Assembly (NCBI GenBank): GCA_019925095.2
Contig: CM034406.1
Coordinates: 11,589,388 to 11,653,387 of the forward strand
Source: Dendrolimus kikuchii
Taxonomy: Eukaryota > Arthropoda > Insecta > Lepidoptera > Lasiocampidae
Direction: 5' to 3'
DNA: 64,000 bases
Shown: one piece after another, positions 23,118 to 33,500 of the stretch
Layout: each line of letters starts with the position of its first letter
Numbering within the stretch: the first letter of the stretch is position 1
Translations under genes and position numbers: made by a program
Notes under the pieces: model-generated
What the model was told of the DNA's origin: nothing
The model's database searches: none
Seen by the model: only the letters and a program-made list of their open reading frames with translations

Positions 23118-23500
23118 TGCCTGAAGCATGTAAACATGCAGACGGCACATCTGATGCAAAGTGGTTACCGTTGCCTATAGATATTTTGTAACATGACAGG
23201 TGACACAAACGCGTTGCTGACCTCTAAGGAATTTTGTAACGCCCTTCATTAAAACCCCATGTCATAGTGTAAAGGGAAAACTGCGTCGGGGAGTTCCCTC
23301 TAGATCATTGTTGTACGGAATAAATGTTCTAGAGAACCATTGCGTAGTTGAGCGAGGGTGTTCAAGGGACCAGGGCACTACGGAATCGGACAGCCCATTT
23401 TTTTTTTTATATTGAATAGGTTCGCGTTTGACTGACAATGCACCTGACGTCAGGTGGAAATGCAGTCTAAGGTGGAGCACGCTTACCTAGAAGATACCTG
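23118..23500 (-). mobile_element. two adjacent LINE 3' fragments
   Basis: About 23118-23390 reads on minus TTQWFSRTFIPYNN then KGVTKFLRGQQRVCVT, parallel to the end of the 34.5-kb LINE, and finishes in the shared tail (GCCGTCTGCATG, GGCAATGAAAAC). About 23402-23500 matches a second family also seen at 46080-46325 (LHLRLHFHLTSGA). Confidence 0.6.
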
Positions 23501-23504
23501 TTCA

Positions 23505-23740
23505 CGCGAGATTTCCCGTAGCCCTGGCATAAGGCGCAGGACGGAACACCCAGGGGTTTTAGTGGGTATCCCTAACTGGGGAGTTGCAATAGCGTGGCAC
23601 CGGTCCTGACCGGGCACGCTAGTGCCACCCCCGATCTGGCGAATCCCACACTCACACGGGTCGCGAACATCCCCCCAGGCTTCTGTGCTTGTCGCGACTT
23701 AGTCCTCAAACGGATTTCCCTTGGCCAAAAAAAAAGGAGT
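23505..23740 (+). repeat. GC-rich interspersed repeat, copy 1
   Basis: TAGTGGGTATCCCTAACTGG and AGTGCCACCCCCGATCTGGC are mirrored in opposite orientation at 30560-30800. Class unknown; ends in an A run. Confidence 0.5.
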
Positions 23741-23984
23741 TCAAGGGAAAGAAAGGCAAGATAGTATACATTTTGAATATTATATAAACAAAAAAGGAGC
23801 TAGGAGTACAAGTTCAGTTAAGTATTCATAAGTCCATTATTTCATCTAGAGTTAGAGCAAATCTTCTAAACAATCTTATATATCTATAAAGATTAATAAA
23901 ATTGAAGTGTCTGTTTGTAATGTCGAAATATCAGTTATTCTCTAAAAGCACATGAAATTATATTGAGTACTTATATCCAAAAAA

Positions 23985-24165
23985 TAAATTTTTAAGATTT
24001 TTCTCTGTCTGTCTGGATGCTCCGGCTAATTTCCGAAACGGCTGGACTGATTTTGCAGGGACCTTCATAGGCAAATAGTTGATATTATAATGAGTAACTT
24101 AGATTACTTTTTTTAGGGTTCCGTGAAAAAAGTTCCCCACGGATGAAGTCGTGGGCACAGCTAGT
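23985..24165 (+). repeat. lepidopteran-type short repeat
   Basis: TTTCTCTGTCTGTCTGGATG start, GGCTGGACTGATTTTGCAGG core, and GATGAAGTCGTGGGCACAGC followed by TAGTT at the end. Confidence 0.65.
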
Positions 24166-24589
24166 TTTAAAAATATTGTTTTAAGGACGCTTCAACACGC
24201 GTTTTTTGGATAATTACTCAAAAACCCTACAAAACAACTAAACTTTTATGAAATTATCTTGAACGCTTGGGGTTTGCATTCATTTTCTAATTAGAACCTA
24301 AATACAACAGTAAGAGTTCTTTTAACTGTCGTAAATTTTTTGGGTTTTCTGATATATAGATAAAAAGAAACCCTTCACTTAGTTTCTATCTTGTTGGTAA
24401 AACCAGAATTATACGATTCAACTAAATTAAAATAATTTCGTTGAAAATCGTAAGATTATGTTGAAAAGACAACATTCAATGAAATTGAATGATACAGTTT
24501 TATGTGCACTTGAATCACTTTGGTTGTTTCATGCCAATTGAAAGAGAAACGAACCATCTACCATCGGTTTAATGGCAATTTAAGTGCTG

Positions 24590-24740
24590 CACTAATGGCT
24601 GTTTCCTATATTTTACCCACCATTCTATCGCTTAAAGTTTTACATTACTAATGTTAACATTCAACCGATGGTAAGGCAAATGAATGAATGGTAATATAGA
24701 GAAACCGGCCATAAGTGACTGGTGATAGGAAACCGAATCA
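24590..24740. repeat. MITE-like remnant with ACCGGCCATAA motif
   Basis: AATGGCTGTTTCCTATATTT and GGTAATATAGAGAAACCGGC face each other. Related motifs occur at 52495-52590 and 53440-53495. Confidence 0.4.
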
Positions 24741-24829
24741 CTATCCTGTAGTTGAGGGGTAACTATGGTAACTTACATCTTTATAAAACCCCTAAGAAGG
24801 GGTGACATATTTGTGCCGTTTGTAATTAA

Positions 24830-25005
24830 AAAAATTAGGACCATGGGATCCATCGGTAAAGGGTTTCTTCTAAGAGTAAGAAACTCTTTGATGCCACCCG
24901 TGATCAGAAGCCTGGTTCGTATTTCGCAACGGATCAGCATTTTGCCATACAGCGTGGGAATGCAGCCAGCTTTCTGGGCACGCTTCTTTCTGGCAGCGAG
25001 TTATT
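24830..25005 (+). mobile_element. LINE C-terminal remnant
   Basis: ATTTCGCAACGGATCAGCAT and AATGCAGCCAGCTTTCTGGG encode, across a frame break, a QRISI...GNAASxLGT-like C-terminal motif seen in insect LINEs. Related antisense pieces are at 29335-29440 and 44290-44400. Confidence 0.4.
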
Positions 25006-25067
25006 ATATATTTTATATTAAATTATTAATAACATAGTTTATTTTTTAGTATTTACGGGCTTTTTTT

Positions 25068-25195
25068 CAAGTGAAACTTCTTTAGAATTGTTGTGATTTG
25101 AAACTGGATGAAACGAAAAAATGACACCAAAAAGAGATAAACACATAAATCTATAGGACTAAAAGCCTGCAAAAAAATGAGATAGAATACATTAT
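25068..25195. repeat. interspersed repeat shared with 10385-10505
   Basis: AGTGAAACTTCTTTAGAATT and TTGAAACTGGATGAAACG; about 85-90 percent alike by eye. Confidence 0.6.
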
Positions 25196-25204
25196 GTATT
25201 TAAT

Positions 25205-25400
25205 CTATACTTAATATTATAAAGAGGTAAAGTTTGTGAGTTTGTGACGTTGCAGGGGATAATCTCTGGATCTGCTAAACCGATTTTGAAAATTATTTTA
25301 CTGTTCGAAAGCTACATTAACAGGGAGTGTCATAGGCTATAGTCTGACATGACTATAACATGACGCTATATACCATGGGAGCGCCGCTAGTAATTCATAC
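25205..25400 (+). repeat. lepidopteran-type short repeat (AGCGGCCCGGCGC family)
   Basis: AATATTATAAAGAGGTAAAG start and GGAGCGCCGCTAGTAATTC end. It is the sense version of the copies at 47230 and 59029. Confidence 0.7.
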
Positions 25401-25886
25401 AGATAGAGTTGGAAATGTTTTGAAGTTTTTCGTTAATACTTCAAATTTCGCGGTTTAAAGCTTAAATATATTATAACGATATAATGTATGAAATATGACG
25501 TCAAGAAATTTAGAATTCCTCCCACCGCTTGTCACACTTTGTTTAACTTCTACTCCGTGTGAACTGCACACACACACAGTTTTTTAAAGATAGTTTAGTT
25601 TTTACATTATTATACTTATTAATTAAATTTAATTTGGGTAAGACATATTTAAAATGATTTATTTTTTGTCATGGCAATATCATATTATTAGTATGTAAAA
25701 CAACACTAATTGTAATTAAAAATATCATTATAAAACTAACACCTATTTTATTTTGGATACTCTTTATAAGAACTATTATGTAATAGAAGTTATTATTGTT
25801 GCAATACTTCCCACGGAAAACGCAAAATAAGGATGGTAATAAATACAGATTGTATAGAGTCATTCGTGGAAATTTGTGTTATTCGT

Positions 25887-25962
25887 ACTCCGTAGTAGCT
25901 AAGTGGCTAAAGCATTCGAGTTTCATTGTGATGAAGGTTCAAATCCGGCTAGAGCATAGACC
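25887..25962 (+). repeat. tRNA-like sequence, probably a SINE head
   Basis: TAGCTAAGTGGCTAAAGCAT resembles an A box/D arm and GGTTCAAATCC is a good B box. The flanks do not pair as an acceptor stem, so a working tRNA is unlikely. Confidence 0.4.
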
Positions 25963-26547
25963 GCTTAAATAATCTTACACGTTGTTACAATTAAAACTTT
26001 GCTAACAATGAAATATAGTATCATAAGAAAACTTGCTTAGCGACATGACCTATCTATTTGCATATATCTAATCTCTTTGCCCTAGACAAGCGTGGTGGGT
26101 ATGCCCTCAGCTAACTAAATTATGCCACTCCTTATTTAACTAAAAACGACTGAACTTGGACCAGAAAATCTCTTAGTGGTATCACAAAAGAGTGTACAAC
26201 ATTCTTAAAATATTACGCGATCGATCGCTTTATTTGTTTGAGCGTACTATGCACGCTTTGCACCGTCGCCGGTCACGACCTTGTTACTATGAGCGACAGT
26301 TAAGCTAAATGCTAAACCAAAAGCAAATTGTGTATGTATGAATGAAGATGTATGAAGTTTTTTTTTCAGGGATACGTCTTTAGCATGGTGGGCACTTATA
26401 TGATGGGCAAAAAGCATTAATTTCGGGTGACAGTCACGCTTAGATACATTATACAGAAGTGTGTGTATGTGAATGTTTACAAGTTTGTAAAGCCAAGTAG
26501 TTTTCACTTCTGACGTGCGGTCAGTCGTACGACTGAGAGATTTTTTT
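25963..26547. other. intergenic; short SINE-tail remnant at about 26083-26130
   Basis: GACAAGCGTGGTGGGTATGC resembles the 3' part of the tRNA-headed SINE. The rest is not recognised. Confidence 0.35.
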
Positions 26548-26870
26548 TGTTGCAAAAGTACAGCAAACAGGCTAACGTCCCACCTGATGGAAAGCGGGTA
26601 CTATCGGCTATGCATATTTGCGACAATAGACGTTTTACCAATGCGCTGGCGGCCTCTAAGAATTATGTCACCTTTTTTGAAAAAGTCCATATCGCAGAGC
26701 CGTGGGAAAACCTCAGCTAGGAGATAATTTCATATACATATCCACTGTGTGCAAAAGAAACGTTCTAGAGAGACGTTGCGTATATGAGTGAAGTGGTTCA
26801 AAGAAGTGAGGATGAACGCCCAGCCGATGGCGAGCGGTGTGCTGGTAGAGAGAAGACAAAGGCACTATTT
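26548..26870 (-). mobile_element. LINE 3' fragment of the 34.5-kb family with its 3' tail
   Basis: Minus reading: SLYQHTARHRLGVHPHFFEP and YTQRLSRTFLLHTVD, then a frame break, FKKG/RGRQRIGKT and a 3' UTR (CATCAGGTGGGACGTTAGCC) ending GCAACAAAAAAAA. It shows the native 3' end of this LINE family. Confidence 0.75.
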
Positions 26871-27082
26871 TGAGGATGTCTAAACAAGTATGAAGCTCGT
26901 CAAAGTCGCCGCGGTCAGCGGCATAACACAAGCACATCACGCGTCGCGTCGCCCGTCGCCAAGCCAAAAACCGTGGCCAGACCGCTACTGCGAACTTCAT
27001 TGTGGGTTTTAAGGTGCCATGCGATCCTCTAAGATGAAAGGACAACGGACCTAACGTACTAGCCGCTTTTGCAGTTTCGTAT

Positions 27083-27172
27083 TACAAATGAGGTGTGTAA
27101 GAATAAGCCTGAATGGCGCTCTGTTGCTCGTGCCTACCCCGCAAGGGAACTGGCGTAAAGTTATGTGTGTAT
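27083..27172 (+). mobile_element. ATGT-tailed LINE 3' end
   Basis: GAGGTGTGTAAGAATAAGCC through GGCGTAAAGTTATGTGTGTA. Confidence 0.75.
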
Positions 27173-27369
27173 GTATTCCGAATATGATAGCTGGAATAAG
27201 TGAACATTTTACTATATCTTACGACTACCAGTAGCTAGGAGTATATATAGACTTTTTAATTTCACCGAGCGATTCAACAAAAGCCGCCGCTTTAGGACCC
27301 CAACCGAAGAGATGAATATCTATCTAAGCAAAGATCTTTTCGCAAATTTAATCTAGGGGATACATTTGT

Positions 27370-27682
27370 TTTATATTGCAGGAGTTCAGCAGACAGGCAG
27401 ACGGCTCACTTGATGGAAAGAGGTTACCATCACCTATGGACTTTTGCAACACCAAAGGTATTACAAATGCGCTGCTGCTCTCTTAGGGGAGACTGGAACC
27501 TGATCACTAATTCCGGAACACAACTCAAGGTTGTTATGGCAACATACCTTAGACCAGGGGTGCTAGCCATCCAGTCGGGAAAATGCCTTATCACATGGCT
27601 GTGGGCTGTTTCGTCGCCTCTTATGACAGGCCGCCCGGCCGCAGGAAATTGTATTCTTTCTCCGTTCCTGCACGGATATAGA
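27370..27682 (-). repeat. SINE-like family, full-length copy
   Basis: Antisense, from AGACAGGCAGACGGCTCACT through CAAGGTTGTTATGGCAACAT to TTCTCCGTTCCTGCACGGAT. The copy is little diverged from those at 13140 and 31916. Confidence 0.78.
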
Positions 27683-28139
27683 CATATGGACATCTGGATC
27701 TGGAGCCTTTTTGCTTAAATATCACTCTAAAATTGAATATTTATGAATACTTGACACTGGTTACATCCAAAACAGTGCAAATCTATTATGATTAAAATAT
27801 AAAATGCGGTACAGTAGCCCTGAATAAATAATGGCACTATAAAATAAAAAACTAAGATATTGCCGAATACATTTTTTTGCAAACATTTATGTACCTTTTT
27901 CATATATAAGGCCAACAAATTTCATACGCAAGCGTTCTGGTGCAGACGTGTTTCGTTTGTATATCTTTGAAACATTCTGCTTATAAAGGTATTTGAACAT
28001 GTGAATATTCAATAAAAATTACGTTATTTTCTAAATAGTAACTATAATAACTGGAAATTAATGTTATTTTTTTAATTTAAAGTATTAATTTTTTACATAT
28101 TTTTTATTTATTTATTATCCATATATTTATTTATTATCA
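27683..28139. other. AT-rich intergenic, nothing identified
   Basis: No frame or repeat recognised. Confidence 0.4.
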
Positions 28140-28149
28140 AATTTTGTAC

Positions 28150-28745
28150 ATTTTTAACCGACTTGAAAACAAGGAGGAGGTTCTCAATTCGTCGGTATCT
28201 TTTTTTTTATGTATGTTCACCGATTACTCCGATTTACGTGATTCTTTTTTTTCGACGCGGAATAGCTGCCATTTGGTCCCCTAAAAATTTGACATAGTTT
28301 GGCCTAGTAGTTTTCATTTTATGAACATTTTTTATGAAAAAATTTCCATTCCGTTCCATATGTACACCGATTACTCTGAGAGTTATGATCCGATTTACGT
28401 GATTATTTTTTGTTCGACGCGTTATAGCTGCCATTTGGTCCCCTAAAAATTTGACATAGTTTGGCCCAGTAGTTTTCATTTTATGAAATTTTTGTTTTTT
28501 ATTTTTCCATTCCGTTCCATATGTACACCGATTACGCTGAGATTTTATGATCCGATTTACGTGATTCTTATTTAGTTTGATACGGAATAGTTGCCATTTG
28601 GTCCCCTAAAAATTTATCATAGTTTGGCCCAGTAGTTTTCATTTTACGAACATTTTTTTGTTCCCGTTTCTTGGGACCTATATTTTTTAAGCGCGGCACC
28701 TTTCTTAGGTCTACCCATACATAGCTAGATACTAAAAAGTAACAA
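28150..28745. repeat. about 150-bp tandem repeat x3 inside an AACCGACTT-ended element
   Basis: The element opens AACCGACTTGAAAACAAGGA. Units starting CACCGATTAC at about 28217, 28365 and 28526 each contain GATTTACGTGATT, GCCATTTGGTCCCCTAAAAA and GGCCCAGTAGTTTTCATTTT. Confidence 0.8.
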
Positions 28746-28751
28746 AAAAAT

Positions 28752-29040
28752 AAAAAAAACTTCGTTTAAAAAAACCGACTTCAAAAACGAAAAAACTAAA
28801 AAGTATAAAATAACTTATTTCTAAAGCTATTATTATTAACATATATTATCTAAAACATCTTGAATTCGGTGCAAAATAAAACATAAAAATTACTATATTT
28901 TGAAAATTACTAAGTTACTTACTGACTTTAAGATCTTTTAGATAGTATATATTAATAATAAGAGCTTTAGAAATAAGTTATTTTATACTTTTTAGTTTTT
29001 TAGTCTTTGAAGTCGGTTTTATTTAAACGATTTTTTTTTT
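28752..29040. repeat. foldback repeat, arms about 115 bp
   Basis: Left arm CTTCGTTTAAAAAAACCGAC through TATCTAAAACATCTTGAATT. Right arm, from about 28922, is its near reverse complement (TTTTAGATAGTATATATTAA through GAAGTCGGTTTTATTTAAAC). The spacer is about 55 bp. Confidence 0.8.
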
Positions 29041-29334
29041 CTTAAATTATATAGGTATATAAAAATATATTATTTTATTATAAAAATTCTAATCAATACA
29101 ATTCTTTTATAAAATAACATATAAATACTTTTTATATTAAAACCTGGTCTCAGCCGGTATTTTGATACAAGGTCCAAGCTACTAGTTTTTAGGACGCCAG
29201 AAATAGGAACCTCTTCACAATACGGGCTGTGTTCAACAAAACTGCCTTCTGCATCCGACCCTTCACCCAGAGAACAAGCGAGAGTTTTTCAAGATTATTA
29301 TTATTACAATAAAATAGTAAAGTTTTATTCCCAA

Positions 29335-29440
29335 CTCGTCGTCTGTTGGGAATGTTTCCAAAATGCTGACCGCATTATTAATCGTAAACTGGCGAATTTT
29401 CAACTGCGCCTTCAGGGGAAAATGTTAAACTAAAGGACAC
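29335..29440 (-). mobile_element. LINE C-terminal remnant
   Basis: TTCCAAAATGCTGACCGCAT and AACTGGCGAATTTTCAACTG resemble the antisense of the fragment at 24830. Confidence 0.35.
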
Positions 29441-30366
29441 TCGTACCGTTAGACTTTTGAAAAATCCATTGCTTTTGTCAGGAACCAACCCGGCTGATTT
29501 TGAAAAAATAAAACATATGACTCTATTATTATACTAAATCATAGTATTACTTGTAAGGATAAATTTCTATGAAGTAATGTCTAACGGTAAAAACTTATCC
29601 CATGGTTCCCATCAATCATGATGCGGACACATTACACGTACAATATATTCTTATTATATATGATTATATATACAATTATATTCTTTTTCTTCTTATAAAT
29701 AAAAATCAATGTTTGTATGTTTGTCCGAAGCATTCCCAAATCATTGATCAGATTCTGATGAAACTTTGGTAGAGTTTTCTAAATACGCTCGAAAAGGTTT
29801 CTGGTCCAAAACTCTATCTAGATAGATAAAAAAAAATTGTTCGTCTGTATGTCACTGAACTCTTCTTAAAGGATTGAATCGATTTTGATGATTTTTTTGT
29901 GTGTGTTTGAGTGGGTCTCTGGATGGTGTAGATCAGGGATTCCCAAAGTGGTCGATATCGACCCCCTGGGGTCGAAATCTGCTTCCTGGTCGACATCAAC
30001 CAAAACTGATTTTGAGGGTCGACGAAATCTAAAAATCGACCCTTATTCATTAACAGTGTAGAAATTAAATTGCAAGCTGTGTTCACCTATAAGCAGTTTT
30101 TAAATCCTTTACATCCTGTAACTGTAATCCTTAGTCATATATCCATTAATTGATCAAATGTAAGAAACTTGGTGATACTTATTAAATAAATAAATAAACA
30201 TTAATTCTTATTTGAAACTTTCAACATACTGTTCAAGTTGTTATACGTACCAACTTCATAAGTCAAAATTTCCTATTCTATTAAATCCACAATATTTTCT
30301 CGACTATCGTTGCGGCAGAATAAAATATTCGATACGATGTAATTTAATCTGGATTGTTTATTTTAG
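29441..30366. other. 5' flank of gene 2, repeat-bearing
   Basis: Contains a copy of the 120-475 repeat (about 29837-29935) and a GGTCGAC-rich piece (about 29935-30060, GTGGTCGATATCGACCCCCT). A 5' non-coding exon and the promoter of gene 2 should lie here or further upstream; I cannot place them. Confidence 0.4.
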
Positions 30367-30529
30367 ATGTCAATTTACGAAAACCAGCATCCATTCTACA
30401 TAACAACCAATGAAGAAAGACAGGAGATAAGACGAGAACTGGGCTTGAAAGAGAGCACTATAGAAGAGGACATAGATTCTATAATGGAGTGGTTCCAGAA
30501 GCAGCCACATCTTGTCGGCGGAGGGATAA
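30367..30529 (+). CDS. gene 2 exon 1 (start codon)
   Basis: MSIYENQHPFYITTNEERQE start; donor ATAA|GTAAGT; 54 codons plus one base. The ATG lies directly behind TTTATTTTAG, a good acceptor, which implies an upstream non-coding exon. Confidence 0.88.
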
Positions 30530-33500
30530 GTAAGTTTTAGCTTTATCCATGTTTTACCTTTTTTTTATCGATACCCGATTAAGGGCCATCAGCCGCTCAA
30601 CGAACTGAAGAAATCGCAGCCGTTGTGTGGGGTAAGGAAGATCGGGGTGGCACTAGCACCTCTACCCTAAACTAGAGATGCTATTGCCATGCCCCATTCA
30701 GGGATACCCACTAAAAGCCCTCGGTATTCCATCCTTCACCTTTAACGTTAGGGCCACGGGTAAATGGCCTAGCGTCTCCGCTGGCCCTGACAAGATTCAT
30801 GTTTTACGTAATTTAATTATTAAATCACAGGGATGAAAATAGTACTTTTCGTCCCAGGGAACGATTTTCCCTGCTATCAAAAGATTTAATAACTATGCCA
30901 ACCATAGATAAAACATGCGACTCATGTCCCAATTTTTTTTTTACAGCCACTGTTAAATCCCGGCATAAATTGTAATAAAAATATCAACACTTTTGTAACA
31001 TCATTTTATACTAGAAATTACTTTTGACTAAATTATTATTTAATTTACATAAATTTCACCTAAATATTTACTATTATAAGTGAAAAAAAAGTGGCTGATA
31101 GAATGCCACAGAAAAATAAATTTATATGACGTTTCATATGTGACGCTCGTGATGAGATTTCATCAGATTTAAGATATGGATTTAACGCCTGATTTTATTA
31201 GAGAAAAAGTTTTTTGTTTAACTATCAGTTTTTATTTACCTCCCTCATATTCGAAATGAAAAGCAGAGTGTTAACCTCAGGTGAAAGGCCTATTTAGGTA
31301 CACGAACTATTAACGCCCTCGCTACGCTCGTGCGCCAAACCACAAAATGCCTAAATAAGTCATTTTTACCTCTTGTGTAACAATTTGCTATTATTGCCTC
31401 GGGCAATAAAAGTGACGGTAGTGACGGAATAGGGTGACGGTACCCATATTTTGTTGTTTGGCTCTACGTACTCTTGTACGTAGAGGCAAACCTTGCCGTC
31501 ACCAATGGACGATAAGAAATGATAAGGTTCGATTCGATGATTTTGCTATGAAATCGTAATATACTGACTGTCAGTTTGATACTACCTCTGGTTTACACCA
31601 ACTCTAGTTTGATAATATTCTTTTTTATTCTCATTGGCTAAGTTTTGGCAATTGTTATATTTGCATGCAATTATTCATTTGTGCAATTAAATTTAAAATT
31701 ATCATAATTTTGAATCTAGTTTTTACTCGTTGACTCGTTTGAATCGTAGTTGTTACCCATAACTGTCCCACAGCTGGGCTCGGGCTTCCCACTATAAGGG
31801 GAACGGACAGTATACCCGCCACGCTTGTCCAAGGCGGCTTGGCAGGTTTGACACATCTGTTATCTCGATGTGCAGGTTTCATTACGATGTTTTCCTTCAC
31901 AATTGTTGGCACTTGCACTTATCCGTGCAGAAACAGAGAAAGAATACAATTTCCTATGGCCGGGCGGCCTGTCGTAAGAGGCGACAAAACAACCCACAGC
32001 TAGGTGGTAGAGCATTTGCCCGACTGGATGGCTACCATCCCTAGTCTAGAGTATGCCGCCATAACAACCTTGAGTTGTGTTCCGGCATTAGTGACCAGGT
32101 TCCAGTCTCCCTTAAGAGAGCAGCAGCGCATTTGTGGCACCTTTGGTGTTGCAGATGTCCATAGGCGATGGTAACCACTTTCAATCATGTGGGCCGTCTG
32201 CCTGTCTGCTGAACTCATGCAATAAAAAAAACTTGGTAATTGTAACAATATGCACATTAGATCAGAAAACTGCCTAAGTGGCGCATGCGTTCCGGCCAGA
32301 ATCGTACCCGCGGCCTTTGAGTTTGGGACGCGTGCTCTAGCTATTGCGCTACCACGACTATCATTTAAACACTATACTCTTACAGATAGAGTTGGGAATA
32401 TTTCTATGGTTTTCGTTAATAGTTCTACTTCTATTCTATTCTAATGTCACACTTCGTGGACCCCCTCCCCGACGTTAACTTGTCACGCAATTTATGCATT
32501 GCCCCTAATCTTAGCATTAGTGGCGGTGTCACGCAGATATAGCGAAGGGCTTAAGGCGATATTGTTATCTATATATTAATACGTGAAGCAAAAACTTTCT
32601 ACCCCTTTTTACGAAAATTGCGCGGACGGAGGAGTATGAAATTTCGCACATTTATAGTATACTAGCTGTGCCCGCGACGTCGTCCGCGTGGAATTTGCTT
32701 TCAATCAAACAATATATTAGTATATTTGGCTACAACACTAATACTTACACTTTAAATATCGCGATATCTTTTGCATGAAAGGTCCGAATTGAATAATTCA
32801 AAAAGTTCTAGAAAGATATTGAATTCGTCTTGAATATGGAGTAATTTATTTTGATAAGGATTAATACCAAGGTACAAAATAAAGAGTTTTTGAAGCGACG
32901 GCATTTTAATTATTTAAAAAAATTAAAAGAAAACACTTATTGTGAGATAACTACAATAGTTAGACATATGGTTATGCGATATTTTTTGTAGACAATTATA
33001 TGTTCTGCAAAGTGGTAGTACATTATTTTGTTCTATAATCAATAGTTTTCGCAGCACACGCCGTGTAAGGACTTTTTCGGGTCATTTTTTTACACCTTGG
33101 TTTACATTATTGGAATTTTAGTAAGGATCCCTATTTTTTATTGAAAATATAATATAGCCTATAGCCTTCCTCGATTAATGTACTATTCAACACTGAAAGA
33201 ATTTTTCAAATCGGACCAGCGGTTCCTGAGATTAGCGCGTTTAAACAAACAAACAAACTCTTCAACTTTATAATATTAGTCTCGATAAATGTACTATTCA
33301 ACACTGAAAGATTTTTTCAAATCGGACCAGCGGTTCCTGAGATTAGCGCGTTTAAACAAACAAACAAACTCTTCAGCTTTATAATATTAATATAGACATA
33401 GAGAAGGAGTGCAGAATGCTAATACATATATTTTTTTAATTATGCATAAAAATACATTAAATCAATAATAAGAACATTACACACACTACCATGTATTTGA

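Noticed and set aside
25887..25962. Functional tRNA gene
   Set aside because: A- and B-box-like motifs are present, but the ends do not form an acceptor stem.
26713..27045. 110-codon minus-strand ORF as a host protein
   Set aside because: Its C-terminal part is the TARHRLGVHPH block of a LINE; the rest is an accidental extension.
28150..28680. CRISPR-like array (three spaced repeats)
   Set aside because: Units are about 150 bp and contiguous, in a eukaryotic repeat; no spacer structure or cas genes.
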